Shown here: in pieces, positions 43,247 through 56,240 of the stretch | How the letters are laid out: the number at the start of each line of letters is the position of its first letter | How positions within the stretch are numbered: the stretch's first letter is position 1 | From: Pilatotrama ljubarskyi | Lineage: Eukaryota > Basidiomycota > Agaricomycetes > Polyporales > Polyporaceae | Direction: 5' to 3' | Assembly: GCA_022385805.1 (NCBI GenBank) | Contig: MU277685.1 | Span: 271,162 to 335,161, forward strand | DNA length: 64,000 bases | The notes under the pieces: generated by a model | The model's input: only the letters and a program-made list of their open reading frames with translations | Told to the model about the DNA's origin: nothing | Databases searched by the model: none | Made by a program: the position numbers and the translations under genes

Positions 43247-46200
43247 ATGTCCCTCCCCCAGACTCAGAAGGATATCAGCGACAAGCCCGCGGCCGTACGT
43301 ATCGACTGCTCTCCGTCGCGTACCACGACGCGTACTGAGGTTGCTCACTTTGCAGAACTCGGTCGTGGAGCCACACGATAAGAAGACTCAGGCAGCGGAC
43401 GTCGACCGCAAGCTCAGATTCTATGGCGTCGTCAAGGCCTTTAGCGAATCGCGCATGCCCACCAACGAGCAAATCGACAAGTTCCTCACCTACGTCCTCC
43501 AGCACTCCCCCATTGACGTCAAGGACCTCTCTCCTGACGGCCAACGCCTCATCCAAGACACCCGCGACATCATCGAGACCGCGCGTGAGATCGTCCGACA
43601 GAAGAACGCGGACGAGCTTCTTCAGAACTTCATCTGGCACACGCGTGACGTCGACCTCGACCAGGCCAAAAAGGACCCTAACGAGGTGGTACCCGTCGAC
43701 AAAGAGAAGGCGAAGAGCGACGGCCGACAGGCGGTCCAACATCTTCGCACGCTCCTTTCGCTCGTCCTTACCAACGCCGAAGTTCGCAAGCTCCTCACGG
43801 ACTTCTCCGTGATTGGACGCGACATCCTCGCCCGCACCGCGAGCAAGGTCGCCGACAAGGCACGTCCTGACGAGGAGCGCCTCCGCCGCGTCGACGAGTC
43901 TGCTCCTCGGGACCAGTTCGTATCCGAGGGAGGCCGTCTTGTCGGTCCTGACGAGACACCGGTAAGTGATTTTGAAACCTGGACGACCTAGGGCGCCAGC
44001 TGACCGGAGACGTCATAGGTACTCGAGGCTCGCATTCCCGGAACCGACACCACTGTCGTACAACATCCTCGTGAGGAGCTGGGCCATGGCGCCAAGGTCA
44101 AGCAGGGCAATGGTGAGGTCAAGAGCGGTGCTGAGGCGATCAACGAAGCCCAGCAGCGTAAAGACGAGGCTATCGAGCAGGCGAAGGTACTGGGGCAGTT
44201 CATATCCTCTATTCCCAGCGATACTGAATGCTGTCACAAAGGCCGAGACTCAGCGCCAGAAAGAGGAGCTGAAGGACGCTGCGGGCCGTGATCCGGTACC
44301 TGATGACCGTGAAGATGCTGAAGCGAAGAAGTCCGGCCTAATGAACAAGATCCGCGGCATGAGGGTAAGTCATGTATCGTTCATGTGCGCACCGCCAGGA
44401 GCTCAACCGTTTGGGCAGGACAACCTTACCGATCGCGTCCCCCAAGAGCATAAGGATCGCGCAAACGATCACTACGAGCGTGCTAAGCGCGTCTTGAGCG
44501 AGGAGTACTTCCCTGAAGAGCGCCGTGATCAGTTCATCTACCGCGGCAAGAAGGTATGTCTACGACACTTTTCTACTCCTATTTGGCCCTGATCTGACCT
44601 CGTCTCTGCAAGGTCATTGTGGAATGTCAGAAGCATAAAGACTACCAGGAATCCATCCAGTGGCTTTTGAACTTCTTGGAGGAGTACGCGTCTCATGGGA
44701 AGACCGCTGCTGAGCAGAGTAAGTCCCAGGACGTCTCGAATCCAGGGAACAATAGATTGATGTTGGTTCCATAGGTAAAGACTCTGCCAAGCAGGTTACG
44801 GGCGACTCGTCGTTGCAGCAGGCCACCTCCGAGCTTCGCACCCTGCTTGAGCGGTTTGCCAACGGCAAGAGTCTCTCTATCATTGGGGACGCAATGCAGC
44901 AGCTGTACAGGGACGCTCAGCAGGACGAGGAGCTGAGGCAATGGTTCCGCGACGTCGACACCTACACGCGCAAGGTATGCCCTCATCTTGTATGCGCACC
45001 GCCATCATAGTCATCCTGATCATGATGTACAGGTTCTTCTGGACCCTGGCTTTGTCCTCGAGCCACAGTGCAACAACGAAGCCAACGCGCTTCGGGAGAG
45101 TGGACGTCGCTTCTACGACGAGAAGTACAAGGGCCACTTCGACAATCTGTTCAATGCAGCGATGGAGTGGTTCCGTGCTCTGGGTGAAGACCCTCTCAAC
45201 AAGAGGTGAGGGTCCGAGCCCCTTGGTCGCACCCGTTTCTCGTCTGATAATAACCGACGTATACAGGTTCGGCGAAGACTGGGCGCGCCTCACCAAGGAC
45301 CTCCTCTTCGATAGCGAGGGTAGCCTCAAATTCAAGCCTGATCTCTGGATGGATATTCGGAAGGTCATTCTCCCGAGCATCATCGACCAAGTGAGTATAA
45401 GTCCTATCAAATCACGGTAGATTAGCTTATCAAGGATTCATTTCAGGTGGGCTACGTTCCCATCCCGCGTATTGAGTACACCGACGACACACTCGATCTC
45501 ATTATTGAGAACCTCGCGCTCTCGGGCCGCAACCTCTTCCCCAACGTCGTCAGCTTGGAGGCTCACAACTTCATCAAGTTCAGCCCGTATAACGCTATCA
45601 AGTAGGTTATTGTATACATATGGCCGTTACAGCTGCTGAACTATGTTGCAGGGATGAGAACCATCACGAGTTTGTGTTGACCTTGGGCCAGATCCAAGCC
45701 GACATGCGTGATGTCGCCTTCTACTTCAAGAAGAAGAGCGGATTCCCCAAGTTGTCTGACTCCGGCTTGGCCGACGTTCTTCTCGGCGGCGAGGGCCTCA
45801 CCATCACGGCACATGTCGTGTCCGCTGACAAGGACCGCTCGAGCGTGTTCAAGGTCAAAAATGTCCACGTCAAGGTCGGAACGCTCAAGTTCTCTATCCG
45901 GGACTCGAAGCACGACACGCTCTACAACACTCTCCGTCCTCTCGCGACTGGTCTTGTTAAGCGTCAGCTTCAGAAGGCTATCGCGGACGCTGTCACCACT
46001 GGCCTCGAGTATGTGGATGGCCAGCTCGTCGGTGTTCGCGATCGGATGTCCGAGGCCAAGCAGACCGAGGGCATGTCGAGGACGCAGGCCTTGCAGGAGG
46101 TACGGACATTCTTGAGTGCATCAGAGTGTGCGAGGTGCTAATGGAGTCTTATAGATGTTCCAGCGCAACAAGGCTGAGGCGCAGTCTGTGAAGGGCAAGG

Positions 46201-46420
46201 CTGATGAGAAGGGATCGCACTTCAAGATTGTCTCTCGTCGTGACTCTGCCTTGCTCCCTCAGCAGGGTCATCCTGCTGGCTGGGTCAACCGCACCCAGGA
46301 GCGCGAGGATGCTGCACTTCGTGGACAAGACTGGCGTAGCGATGCGTAAGTGTTACCTGCAGCCGCATGCATGTGCAGATGTACTGACGAGTCAACTGCT
46401 CCAGTTTCAACATCGTCTAA
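43247..46420 (+). CDS. HAM1-like protein (DUF5923/DUF4449 type)
   Basis: Thirteen exons: 43247-43294, 43356-43961, 44019-44186, 44242-44364, 44419-44553, 44613-44718, 44775-44974, 45033-45205, 45267-45390, 45447-45601, 45652-46099, 46155-46345 and 46405-46420, for 830 residues. The N-terminal third (DRKLRFYGVVKAF, MPTNEQIDKFL, VRQKNADELLQNF) and the C-terminal part (VKVGTLKFSIRDSKHDTLYN, LATGLVKRQLQKAIADAV) match the fungal HAM1-like family. The C-terminal portion has the alternating pattern of BPI/TULIP-like lipid-binding folds, so a lipid-handling role at membranes is possible but inferred. There is no signal peptide or membrane helix. The last exon has only 16 coding bases (FNIV stop). Confidence 0.82.
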
Positions 46421-46895
46421 GCCTGAGCCGAGGATACCCTTCGTCACTCCGCTACGTTGAAACGGAAACACGGACGCTTCCATCTTCTTTTCCCACCTAA
46501 TATCTTCAACTTTGGCACTTACGACTTGACATGACCGTTTCCTTCGCGACGCCGTTCCTTTCTCATTATGACTGTATGATCTTCATACCCGCGTACACTC
46601 TTGTACTATGTGATTGTTTCAGTATCTTACGCACACGTTAGTTGTACTCCAATATAGTCTTCGCTTTCCTTTCATTCTGCGGTGCACGCCACGAGAACAT
46701 GCGTGGGACGAGCTGCCCGGACCTCACTGCAGAGTAGACGAGCACAAACTCACATACATTCAACACATCTGCAGAGGTGAATAGCTTGAGAAAATTCCGC
46801 GAACGTCCCGATGATACCCGGCAATGACTTCAGCCGATCGCGACTCACACACACACTGACATACCGGTGTCCTATGATACACATAGCCGATTGAC
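46421..46895. other. Convergent intergenic region
   Basis: 3' ends of the HAM1-like gene (+) and RNase H1 (-). T-rich and CA-rich tracts, no gene. Confidence 0.5.
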
Positions 46896-48338
46896 TCATA
46901 CTTCGAGCTCCTCTAGCAATTCCGCATCGTCAGCGAGTCCCGCTGCGTAAGCCTGTATCAAAGCGTGTCTCATCCTATCGCGACTTTCATAGCTGGGATG
47001 ACGGCTCACCTCCAGTTCCGACAGCGACATGCCAGCGCCAGCGCTCGCCGCCATTATTGGTGGTAGTGCTTTATCGGCGTCCTTTTCTGCGAACTTGACG
47101 AGGCAATCACACGTGCCGCTCAGGTCAGGCCGGCGTATTAGGCGACAAGGAGACGAGATCCGTACCTTGGCATCCATAAGCGCCTCCCAGTCGCGCTCAG
47201 GCTCTTGTGGCATCGTGGCACCCATATTCGCGAGCCGGTCCGCGCCCTCGTTGCCGACGTGTCCGGCGTGGCCTTTGATGTACTGGAGGTGCACCTTCTG
47301 GCCGTGGCGCGCGCGCTCATCGAGGAGGGCGGAGAGGTAGCGGATGAGGGGCGCGTTCTTGACGGGCTCGCCGGAGGCGGTCTTGAAGTTGTTGCGGAGC
47401 CATTTGGGCATCCAGTGGCGGAAGCCTGCCGATACAGTGGGCTGAGCTGGAGGAGAGGAGGATGGGGCGTGAGTGGAAGGAGGGGACGGACGTACAGCTG
47501 ATGCTGTATTTGGAGTCGGTCTTGATGAGGAGAGGCCGTTTCGTATGTGGAGTCGTCTCGAGGACGCGGACGATTGCCTGTACATGTGCGGTCAGCTCCT
47601 GGGAGCGGTAGATCGGGCACGGTCAACGTACGATGAGTTCTGCGCGGTTGTTCGTTTGGCCACCCGGACACCTCTCCGCCAGATTCCTGTACCCGCATTC
47701 AGCTGGCATATACATGCGAGAAGCAGCTCCAAGGGTACCTGGCGTCGTTCTCTCCCCACCACACCCCGATACCGGCGACTGAGCCGACCTTGCCGTTCCC
47801 TCTACACGAACCATCCGAGTACACGACATCCCACCCTGTCTCGTCCTCGATGACTTCTGCGGACAAAGAAGCCCATTGCGAATTCCGCCCGCTCCCCACA
47901 TCCGCGCGCGCGGACGTCTTGGACGCGGGCGGTTGTACCCTGGCGTACGGCTTGGTGCCGTGGGTTCGTCTTCCTGATGTCGAGCCAGCCTGTGCAGCGC
48001 GAGCTATCGACGGGTGCGTGGAAGAGGATGCGGAGCTCAGAGGAACAGGTTGGGAAGCTGCAGGCGCGGAGCTGCTGCTACTAGCAGGAACGGAACCGGT
48101 GGGAACGCCGTTCGCAGCGAGATACTGCCTAGCCTGCTCGAGGGACGAGAACTTCTGGTGCTTGTTGCCCGCAAAGCCCGCAGTCTGCGCCTGGCACTCA
48201 TCCCTACAGAAAGAGGGAGATCTGAGCGGTTGGGAGCTTTGGCGGGTAAGCGGAGGGACGTACACACCAGGATGCGTATACGCCGGGGACGCGACCCCGG
48301 GCGACGGCGTAGAAGCCACCCTTGCCAGATTTACCCAT
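46896..48338 (-). CDS. Ribonuclease H1
   Basis: Six minus-strand exons are proposed: 48338-48268, 48203-47739, 47686-47632, 47577-47496, 47425-47166 and 47093-46896, about 376 residues. The N-terminal hybrid-binding domain reads GGFYAVARGRVPGVY ... SSLEQARQYL. A Ser/Ala-rich linker leads to the catalytic domain with the four acidic residues D154 (YSDGSC), E195 (NNRAELI), D218 (IKTDSKY) and D287 (GNEGADRLA). It degrades the RNA strand of RNA-DNA hybrids in nucleus and possibly mitochondria. The C-terminus is uncertain: a GTACGG donor after MDAK could splice to three acceptors, and unspliced reading is also open. The last exon start given here keeps the acidic tail. Confidence 0.88.
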
Positions 48339-48722
48339 TGTAGTTTGTTTCGAGTGATCTTTCAGAGATTCGAATAGCTTAGTGAGAGGGATGGTGTACG
48401 GAGTCGCGGGTGGCCTGGGAGGGATTATACGGCTAGCACGGACGCGAGAGATGGCCAGTCGAGTGCGGGTGAATCGAGGGAGACCGCGCGCAGCCACTTT
48501 GTCTCCTTCTGTACGAGCGTATATCGAGGAAGACGGAGTGGTCTGACGGCAGAATATGGGAGAGGACAAGATGGAGGAGCAGCTGTGGCTGAAGATGTCC
48601 GACATTAGCACCTATGGGCGCCTACTGCATCTTAGGACCGCCCTTCCAGCCGACGCACGAAACGATATTGGTTAGGCCTGGTGTTCTCGGCTCGATAATA
48701 CAACACTCTTTCGCCGAAGTGG
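48339..48722. other. Divergent promoter region of RNase H1 and TRS65
   Basis: 0.38 kb between start codons; no TATA box and no frame of note. Confidence 0.45.
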
Positions 48723-51700
48723 ATGGCCCGCTATGAGGAGCTGTTTGAGTCTAGCGTGCTCGAGGTCGTAGCCCCGCAGCCCTCCCTCGAGTTCCCGGCG
48801 GGGTACAGAGGCGAGCAGGCAGCAGACTGGATCTCGCGTCTGCGGAGTCCGTCTGGCGACCGGAAGGTCGCTTTCTTTGGTGCGTGGTGTATACTATCGT
48901 TCGTGATAGAGTCGACTGACAAGCGTTGAACAGACGAGAATCTGGACTTTCTCCTGACCGTCCGTTTCCCGTCCCAAGACGAGGATGAGGAATCTCAGGC
49001 TCAGGCCGGGCCCAACCCTCCAAAGCCTCTGCTTTCATTCCTAGCGCACCTTCAGATCTCTTATGAGACGTCGTACATCTCCCCCTCCGCCGTCGCCCCG
49101 GAGCCCCCGACTGCAGCGCGTCTCTCCATGCCTCCTCCCCGCAACAGCTCTATGCAGCGCAACAGACCCGGTCCACTGCTCGCTGGACATCCCTCCATAT
49201 TCCCTCCGCACACGCCCAACCCCATTCCCGCTGCCGCCGATTCAGATCTCATGTATGTCCAGTCCCAAGGGACACCGCTCGTGTCGGCCATCTGGGGCGA
49301 GTCCGACTTGCGCGACTCTGAGCAGTTCGCTCTCCTCTGGGACGCGTCTGAGCGTTGCTGGCTTGCCGTCTACAAGATGTCCATTCTCGTCTGTGAGATA
49401 CATTATTCTCGATGATCGCCTCTCGCGCCCTGACGAGCGTGTACGCCAGTGTTCATGCTGACGAAGGTCCCGGATCCCTTGCTATGCATAACCGTGTCCA
49501 CCACCCTCCGTCACAAGCCTCTCGCTATCACACCAGCGAGGCAGACGCTCGCCCTCTTGATCGACGAGGCTGGCGGCCTCAAGTCCGCGACGATATCGTC
49601 TCCGGTGAAAGCAAACGGCACTGACCAGCAGTCCTCCGAGAGCGACGAGGACGAGATCCTCTCCGGTCTTGAGGAAGTGAACCTGCTTGAAGGGCTGTCG
49701 GCAGGTAATGCGCATATAGTAGTTCGTATCACACAACACTCATATCGCCTCAGGTCCGACCTTCGCCGACCAGCAGAAGCCCTTGTCTCTGCCGTCGTCA
49801 CGTTTAGGCATGAATACTCGCATGCACGAGTTTGCATTGGGACCGCCGCCTTCCGCGGCGTCTAGTACACCGGTACCTTACGCCACAGGGATTGCTTCTC
49901 CGCCTGCATCGAGTGGTCTTCCCCGCGCAGCGACACTGCGCAAGTCATTCCGGAAGACGTTGAAGACGCTCTCGGGCTTCCGCGTCCGTATGCGCACGGT
50001 CTTCGTACCCTACTTCCTACTTCCGCAAGACTCCAACGGCACGCGAACTCGCAAGGCACGCTGGCCCAAGGGGTCACGCGAATCTGGAGACTCGGACGAC
50101 TCGGACTCGGACTCGGACTCGGACTCGGACATCTTACAGGAGCAAGAACAGCGCGAAGCGGGCAACGAAGAGCACACTGTCGTGCTCAGTGTCGAGATCG
50201 AGAACGTCTTCGCCGAGCCGCACGCCGCCTCTGCTTCCTCGACGCCCTCGTACCACTTCGAAGTTGAGCGCGCGGACGTGACCGTCGGCGGCTCTGGCGC
50301 GCGCACCGCGCTCGTCGGGTGGGGCGACGCGCAGGCCGGCGACGTCTTCCCGCTGCGCATCGGGCCGAAGGAGCAGGTCAACCTGCTGTATGCGGTGTCG
50401 TTCCTGAGAGGCCCGGAGGTCGACGAGTTCTCGCTCGCGCGCCCGCCTGGGCTGGACGGGAAGAGTGCGTCGAGCGACGAGCTCCAGCGTGCGGTCGCAA
50501 TCACGATCAACGGGCGGCCGTACGAGGAGACCGATGGGCACGAGGTGTCGTACCCCACGCGCGCATATGCGTCCAAGTGGAACTGCGTGCTCGACCTGTC
50601 GTCGTCGAGCATCGCAGACAGGAAGCGCGAGTCCGCCGCGCTCCTCGAGGAGGGTGAGCGCGCCGAGATGTTCGTCCTCCCCACGCCCGCCTCGCCCTTC
50701 CCGACCGCACCCATCCCCGCCCCTGCCACCGCCCATGCGCCCCCAAGCCGCAGCCTGACGCCGGTTACTGGCGTGCGCAGCAGCAGCGTCGTCCCGCTCA
50801 CAGCCGCCGCGACAGCCGTCGCGGGCAGCAAGCGGCACACGATCGCCGCCTTCGAGACCCCCGCCTCGGAGTACTCGCGCATGCCCAAGTCGCCGATGAA
50901 CTACCAGAGCTCGACGTCGATGCTCAACCCCGCGAACCAGCCCCCGTCCGCACCCGCCGCAGCGCCACACTCGAGCAGCCCGACGCCGACGGGGCTCGGC
51001 TCGAGCCAAGGCCAGACGCTCACCATCCCCTCGAACCGCGCGTCGTACATCCCGCCGTCCGTCGCGTTCCAAGCCTCTTTCCCGCGCTCGCCCACGACGT
51101 ACAACGCACCGACATCCCCGCCGCTTCCCCTTCCGCCCTCGAACCTCAATCCGCTCGCGGCATATACCCACTCGCACACGGACAGCGCCAGCACGATCAA
51201 CGAGGTGCTCGACCCGGGCACTCCGGGGCTGCCGATCCCGCCCCGTACGCCGGCGTACCCCGCGTACCCCTCCTCACCTGCTCCGGTCCCGCCCACGCCG
51301 TTCTGGCAGATGCCCATAGCGCAGCAGTCGGGTGCCGGTGCAGTTGGGCCCTCTGTAGAGATCCGCAGGGAACGAGGAGGGGGTGTACCTCCCACCCCCG
51401 GACCGACTGTGGGCGGCTTCGGGGCGATCACGGGCGGATTCCAGGCTGCGCAGAACATGGGTGCGGATAGGAGAGGAAGCTATTTTGACAGCGGGGCAGA
51501 CCCCAACCGCAACCCCGGAGGCGAGCCCATCGTCGTCTCCGTCGGCCTCCTGTCGCCACATCTCACCAAGAAGGCGAACGGGAGCGGGAAGCCGCACGCG
51601 GTGGGGCGGCTGTACCCGCTCGACCAGTTCACGCTCGACATCTTCGTGTTCAACCAGTCCTCGTGGACGCGCCGCTTCGAGGTGAGCTACCCCGAGGAGC

Positions 51701-52125
51701 GCAGGCGCAGGCGGAAGGCGCAGGCGAAGGAGAGCGGGGCACAGGTGAAGGGAGAGCCGAGTGCGCCGGGGATCATCCCGCTGGAGAATCGTGTTCGCAT
51801 CGGGTGGGTGTGACTACGCTTTGCTATTTCGTTTCGTGGCCATGCTAACCGGCAGGTGACCGACATAGGCCGCTTCTCCCGTCGACATGTCAGTCCGTCA
51901 GGATGGACTTCTTGGCCCTCGCCCCCGGGGTCCACTCTATCGATACCCTCACGCTTACCGATGTCCAGACTGGGTTCACGATGAACCTACGGTGAGTGTT
52001 CACTACTCATGACCGGTACAGGGTTGGGCAGGCTTGCTGATGACGCACGCAGATCGGTGATTGATATCATTGTGCATGAACCGGATTGTTCAGGGGCGAT
52101 TGCAAGTGGTGCAGACGGTTCGTGA
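48723..52125 (+). CDS. TRS65: TRAPPII complex subunit Trs65-like
   Basis: Six exons, 48723-48879, 48934-49392, 49450-49704, 49754-51803, 51869-51991 and 52053-52125, give 1038 residues. The N-terminus (LEFPAGYRG, FLLTVRFPSQDE), the segment TLSGFRVRMRTVFVPYFLLP, and the beta-rich region with EEHTVVLSVEIENVF and VNLLYAVSFL match the Trs65 family of TRAPPII subunits. The end, RVRIGPLLPSTCQSVRMDFLALAPGVHSID, is its conserved C-terminal block. TRAPPII activates Rab GTPases (Ypt31-type) at the late Golgi. About 300 residues in the middle are Pro/Ser-rich and disordered, and a (GACTCG)n tract at ~50090-50130 encodes repeated Asp-Ser. The exon 4 to 5 junction (GG|GCCG) was set by the conserved IGPLLP. 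Confidence 0.85.
50090..50130 (+). repeat. (GACTCG)n hexanucleotide microsatellite in TRS65
   Basis: About six tandem GACTCG-type units encode an Asp-Ser run inside an acidic linker. In frame, so copy-number change would not break the gene. Confidence 0.8.
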
Positions 52126-52726
52126 CATGTAACTTGCGAATATGCCACTCCTGTAGGCAGCATGCACGCCTACGAATAGCTGTACCTACAAATCATCGTT
52201 GGGCGATACTCACCGAGCCACTATCGAGAAGCGAACATAAGTGCACAGAGTATGCAAACGACGGTCCAACGAAGAGTTTACGAATTCAACAAAGCGGACA
52301 CAATTACTATTGCTTCAAAGCTGCATGTCTGGCTAGCTTCAGCAAAGGGGCGGACGGACAGTTACAAATGCAGTCTATTACGGTACAGTAAGCCTACAGA
52401 TGACTCTAACAGATTGCGGTCGCGCGAGACATAAGTTAGGTATACAATACATGACTGTTAGAGTAGGGCCGGTGTATGATGGTCCGTGGATTGGCTCCTG
52501 CCAGCGCCGCAGGGAGGAGGGTGTGCTCTGTATATGGAGACGTGGAATCGATGAGATGATATGGATATGGTTGGTGCGAGTAGCCCGAGGCATGAGACGA
52601 AGCATAGGGCCCGCGTGGCGACGATGGCTAGAAATAGGATGATGGAGGGTATCGGACGTTGGGGAAACCGAGGAGTCGAAGCGAGCAAACATGGTCTCGG
52701 GAATCCGGATGCGGAGAGGAGCTGTT
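52126..52726. other. Convergent intergenic region
   Basis: 3' ends of TRS65 (+) and the deubiquitinase gene (-). No gene recognised. Confidence 0.45.
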
Positions 52727-55700
52727 TCAGACTCGTTCGTACATGCATATGTACGCCTTGGCTTTGAGGACCTCTTCCAGTGTGGTGAGGCGCACAACGG
52801 TGTCGCTGATGTACGCCCATTGACGCGGCTGGCGCTGAGGCTCGGACGCCTGGCTCGAACGTGACTCTTGGGAGGACAGGGTAGACTCGGGCTTATCGGA
52901 CTCCGTCGCAGGAGTAGGAGGCGGAGGTGCGTTCTGCGGAAGCGCGGTGTACGCAACGTAGTGTCCACCTAGCTGCAATGAAGAGTGAGTTGGCTGTCAG
53001 GATGGCAGGCAAACGCAGTAGACATACCATATTGCCAATGTGCACGACAACCGCATAGAGGCGGTACATGCACCGCTCCTGCTTCCGCTTGCCCTTATCC
53101 GTCTTATCGGGCGCGAAATCTTCCCGCTTCGGGGCAAGGAAGGGCGCGAGGTCGAGGTACTCCGGGAACGCGACGAAGTCGTCGAGCTTCTTGAACCCGC
53201 CCGAGAGCGAAATCGTGTGCACCTTCGCCATCTGCTGGAAGCGCTTGAGGTGTATGACGAGGATCGGCGGCGGCCTGCTGATCAGGTAGCGCTTGTACAT
53301 CTTGCGCATAATGACCTGCTTCGAACGCGGGATCTTCGACGGCTTCGCCGGGTCGCGAGGGTGGCGCTGCCTGGGCGAAGTCAAAGGCGGCGCACCCGCC
53401 AGCTTCTCGACGGAGGAACTTGGCGATGCGCTGGGGGAGACGGAAGGGGAGACGGAGCCGTCTGAGCGGAGAGACGTGGGTGCGGACGTGTCGCTCTCAG
53501 AGTCGTCAAACTCGTCGTCTGAGCTCTCTCCGCTGTCTTCAGCCCCGTCCTTTCTTATTTCCTTCGATCGCCCCCGGCGTCGTGCGCGGGGAGTGAGAAG
53601 CGAGTCGTCCGACGGCGACACTCCTACGGCGCCTGGTGTGGTCCATGTCCTAGACAAAGCATCTCCCGAGGTACTGCTGTCCGCCGAGAAGGTCTGACCG
53701 ACAGGCGCAGAACTCGGCGTGTCCGGCTCAGTCGTCGAAATCTTCGGGATAGGTAGGCCACCATACGTCACGGGCGTGACCAGGCTCTCCTTCCGAACAT
53801 GGAGCGGGGGGTTAGGCGGAGATACGGAGCTTGCGACGGTGGTAGGGGCGGACGAGATGGAGGCGATACTGGAGGAATGCGTGATCTGCGTCGACATCAC
53901 GGAGGTCGACGCTGGGGAGACCCGTCCGCTGCTCAGATCCGGCGACGACTGCGGCGTCCCGTCTTCCATCTCGTTCAACCCGGGGACGACAGGATGCGTG
54001 GCCGAGACTGACGCCTTCGCCGCGCTCGCGTCCGACCTATCCGACGAGTCCATGGTGCTCTCGTCCTCGCTCTCGCTGTCCGACTCTTCGCCAGGGAGAG
54101 CTGCGCCGTCTTCGCGTGCGCGGGGCTTGTACAGTCCGTTCGCGATCTTCCAGCAGCGGTGGCACCCAACCATGTTCTCACCGTCCAGGATCTCGACAGC
54201 GGTGAACATGCGTAGACACTCCTCGATCCCGGGCAGATGTCCAAGCTTTGCCCACAGAGCCTGTGTGGCGAGCGACGCATGTCCGGAAGGCGTGCCAGTG
54301 CCACTCGTGAACGCGTTCTGCAGGATGGAGAGGGGGTTACCGGTGACTGGATGCACGTCAGCCAACACGCGTCGGAGGTACGCCATCTCCTCGTCGGACA
54401 TCTTCGGGACGGCAGACTTGGCTGCCTCGTCCTTCCGCCGGTGATGATGGTGGCTGAACGGATTCGTAGAGGATCTGCGGGAACTCGACGGCCTGCTCCC
54501 TTGAATGAGAGGTGATGAGATGCGAGGCGAGGAAGGGACAGGCGAAGAGGCCCTCGTGCGACCCGCGTCCGAAGTGTCACCGGGGTCGGGAGCGGCTTCA
54601 TGAACAGTAGCACCAGGAGCAAGAGAACCCGTCCTGGGCGAACGAGGCTCGCCGCCCCGCATGACACGGATCGCATCCTTGATATCTGGCTTCCGGCCGC
54701 GCTCACTCTGGCGACTGGACGGACGCGAGTCCTTGTCCTTGTCCTTCTCCCGGTCCTTATCGCGCGCGCCTCCAAGCTTCATTGACACACTGATGCGACG
54801 CGCGATCTTGCCCCATGCATCGTCCTTCCTCTCCTTCGTCTTCTCCTCCGTGCCGGGACCCTCCGTTTCTACCTTCGCATCCGCCTCTGCCGCATCCGCA
54901 TGCGTGATTTCTTCGGCGGCGTCCTCCTCCTCATGCTCCTCAATCGCAGAGCCCAACGCTGAGGGAAGCAAACCTGAGCCCACCATCCCTTTCACCACGT
55001 CCCGCGCCTCGTCTGCCTCCCCTCCCGCATGGTCGAAGCTCCTCCTCCGCGGGTCTTCGTGAGACGGGGGCTCTTCTTCCGCCGCAACCTCCGAACTCCT
55101 ACGTACTGGACTCGCTGGTACGGATGACGCGCGCTGCATGGGTCCGAACACGCCTCTCCCGCGATGTCCATGTGCATGGCCCGGCTGTTCGTGCGGGGCG
55201 GGCGGCCGAATGCGTAGCTTGCGCGCGATACGCTTGATGCGGTCGCGCTTGCGACCTTTGACGTAGTCTTCTGGCTTGATGCTCAGACTCAGGTCGTTGA
55301 AGTCTTCGTAGGTAACAGAGACCTTCTTGCACTTCTCGCAGACGAGGATGCTGGCGAGCTGCCCACCGAAGAGCATGTCGACGAACGACTCGAGCTTCTC
55401 ATCGTCTGGCTGTTCTTGGGGTGGCGCAGGGTCCTGTTGGAGCTGGGACGAGGCGAGGCTGCGATGTGATGACTGTGCTGGTGAATCGGGCAAAGACGCT
55501 GCCGGGGACTGCAGAGAGGGAGCTTTGGATTCCTTGGTACTCCGTTTCCGCTTTTGCTTGGGTGGAGGGGGCTGTCGCTTCTTGATGATCTGTCCGGTAG
55601 TCAGTACCTGAGTAGACATCACCGGCTGATTTAGGCATACGTCTAGCTCCTCCATGCGCATCGCATCGAGCATGTGTCGAAGGAATTCGTGGGCATCCTG

Positions 55701-56240
55701 CTGGCGGAAGTCGAGGTACTGGTCGTATTTGCGCCCGATAGTGGTCAGAATTTCCCTACGGCGCGATGAGTATAGAGTACGAATCGTGATGAGCAGGTAC
55801 TCACTTCGGGCTCATGGATTCCCTGCGCTTGGCATCTTGGATGCCCCAAGCCTTCCTCATGATCGTGGTAAATATGTCTCCCAACGGCATCCCTTCCGTC
55901 CATTCGAGCTCGTCCGAGCCACCCAAACCATGACCGTTGGTGAGCTGGGGGGATCTCTTAGCGAGGATGGGCGAACGCTCGGGGGGTTGGAGTGCTGCAG
56001 GCACTGGTTGGAAGAAGACGAGGTCCCGTAACGGTTGAGTCGCAATGAGCTGTCCCAGAGTTCAGCGCCTGCTTCCAAGATAGAATAGGGACTACGTACG
56101 CCTTGGAGAGTCGAGTTCATGAAGCAGGTATTGCCATGGTTGATCAGACCCGGTGGCAGACTCGCGTCCTTTTCCGCCTCCTCGCGCCTCTTCCGCTCCC
56201 AATATATCTCCTGCGGCGTGGGCTTCTTGTGCTTGGTCAT
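52727..56240 (-). CDS. USP-family ubiquitin carboxyl-terminal hydrolase (USP16/45-like)
   Basis: Four minus-strand exons, 56240-56100, 56049-55805, 55755-53028 and 52972-52727, encode 1119 residues. The Cys box GLINHGNTCFMNSTLQG contains C39; the His box LGGHYVAYT contains H1042. Between them are QQDAHEFLRHMLDAM, a zinc-ribbon pair (CEKCKKVS ... CHRCWKIANGLYK), LVIHLKRF and LDDFVAFPEYLDL, all standard USP landmarks. The core is interrupted by hundreds of Ser/Asp/Glu-rich, probably disordered residues. The architecture resembles USP16/USP45-type enzymes, which remove ubiquitin from histones and other nuclear proteins. All catalytic landmarks are intact; exact orthology would need a tree. Confidence 0.9.

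Noticed and set aside
50134..51177. A 347-residue Arg-rich frame antisense to TRS65
   Set aside because: It is the complement of a GC-rich, Pro/Ser-coding exon; such mirror frames are expected and show no domain.
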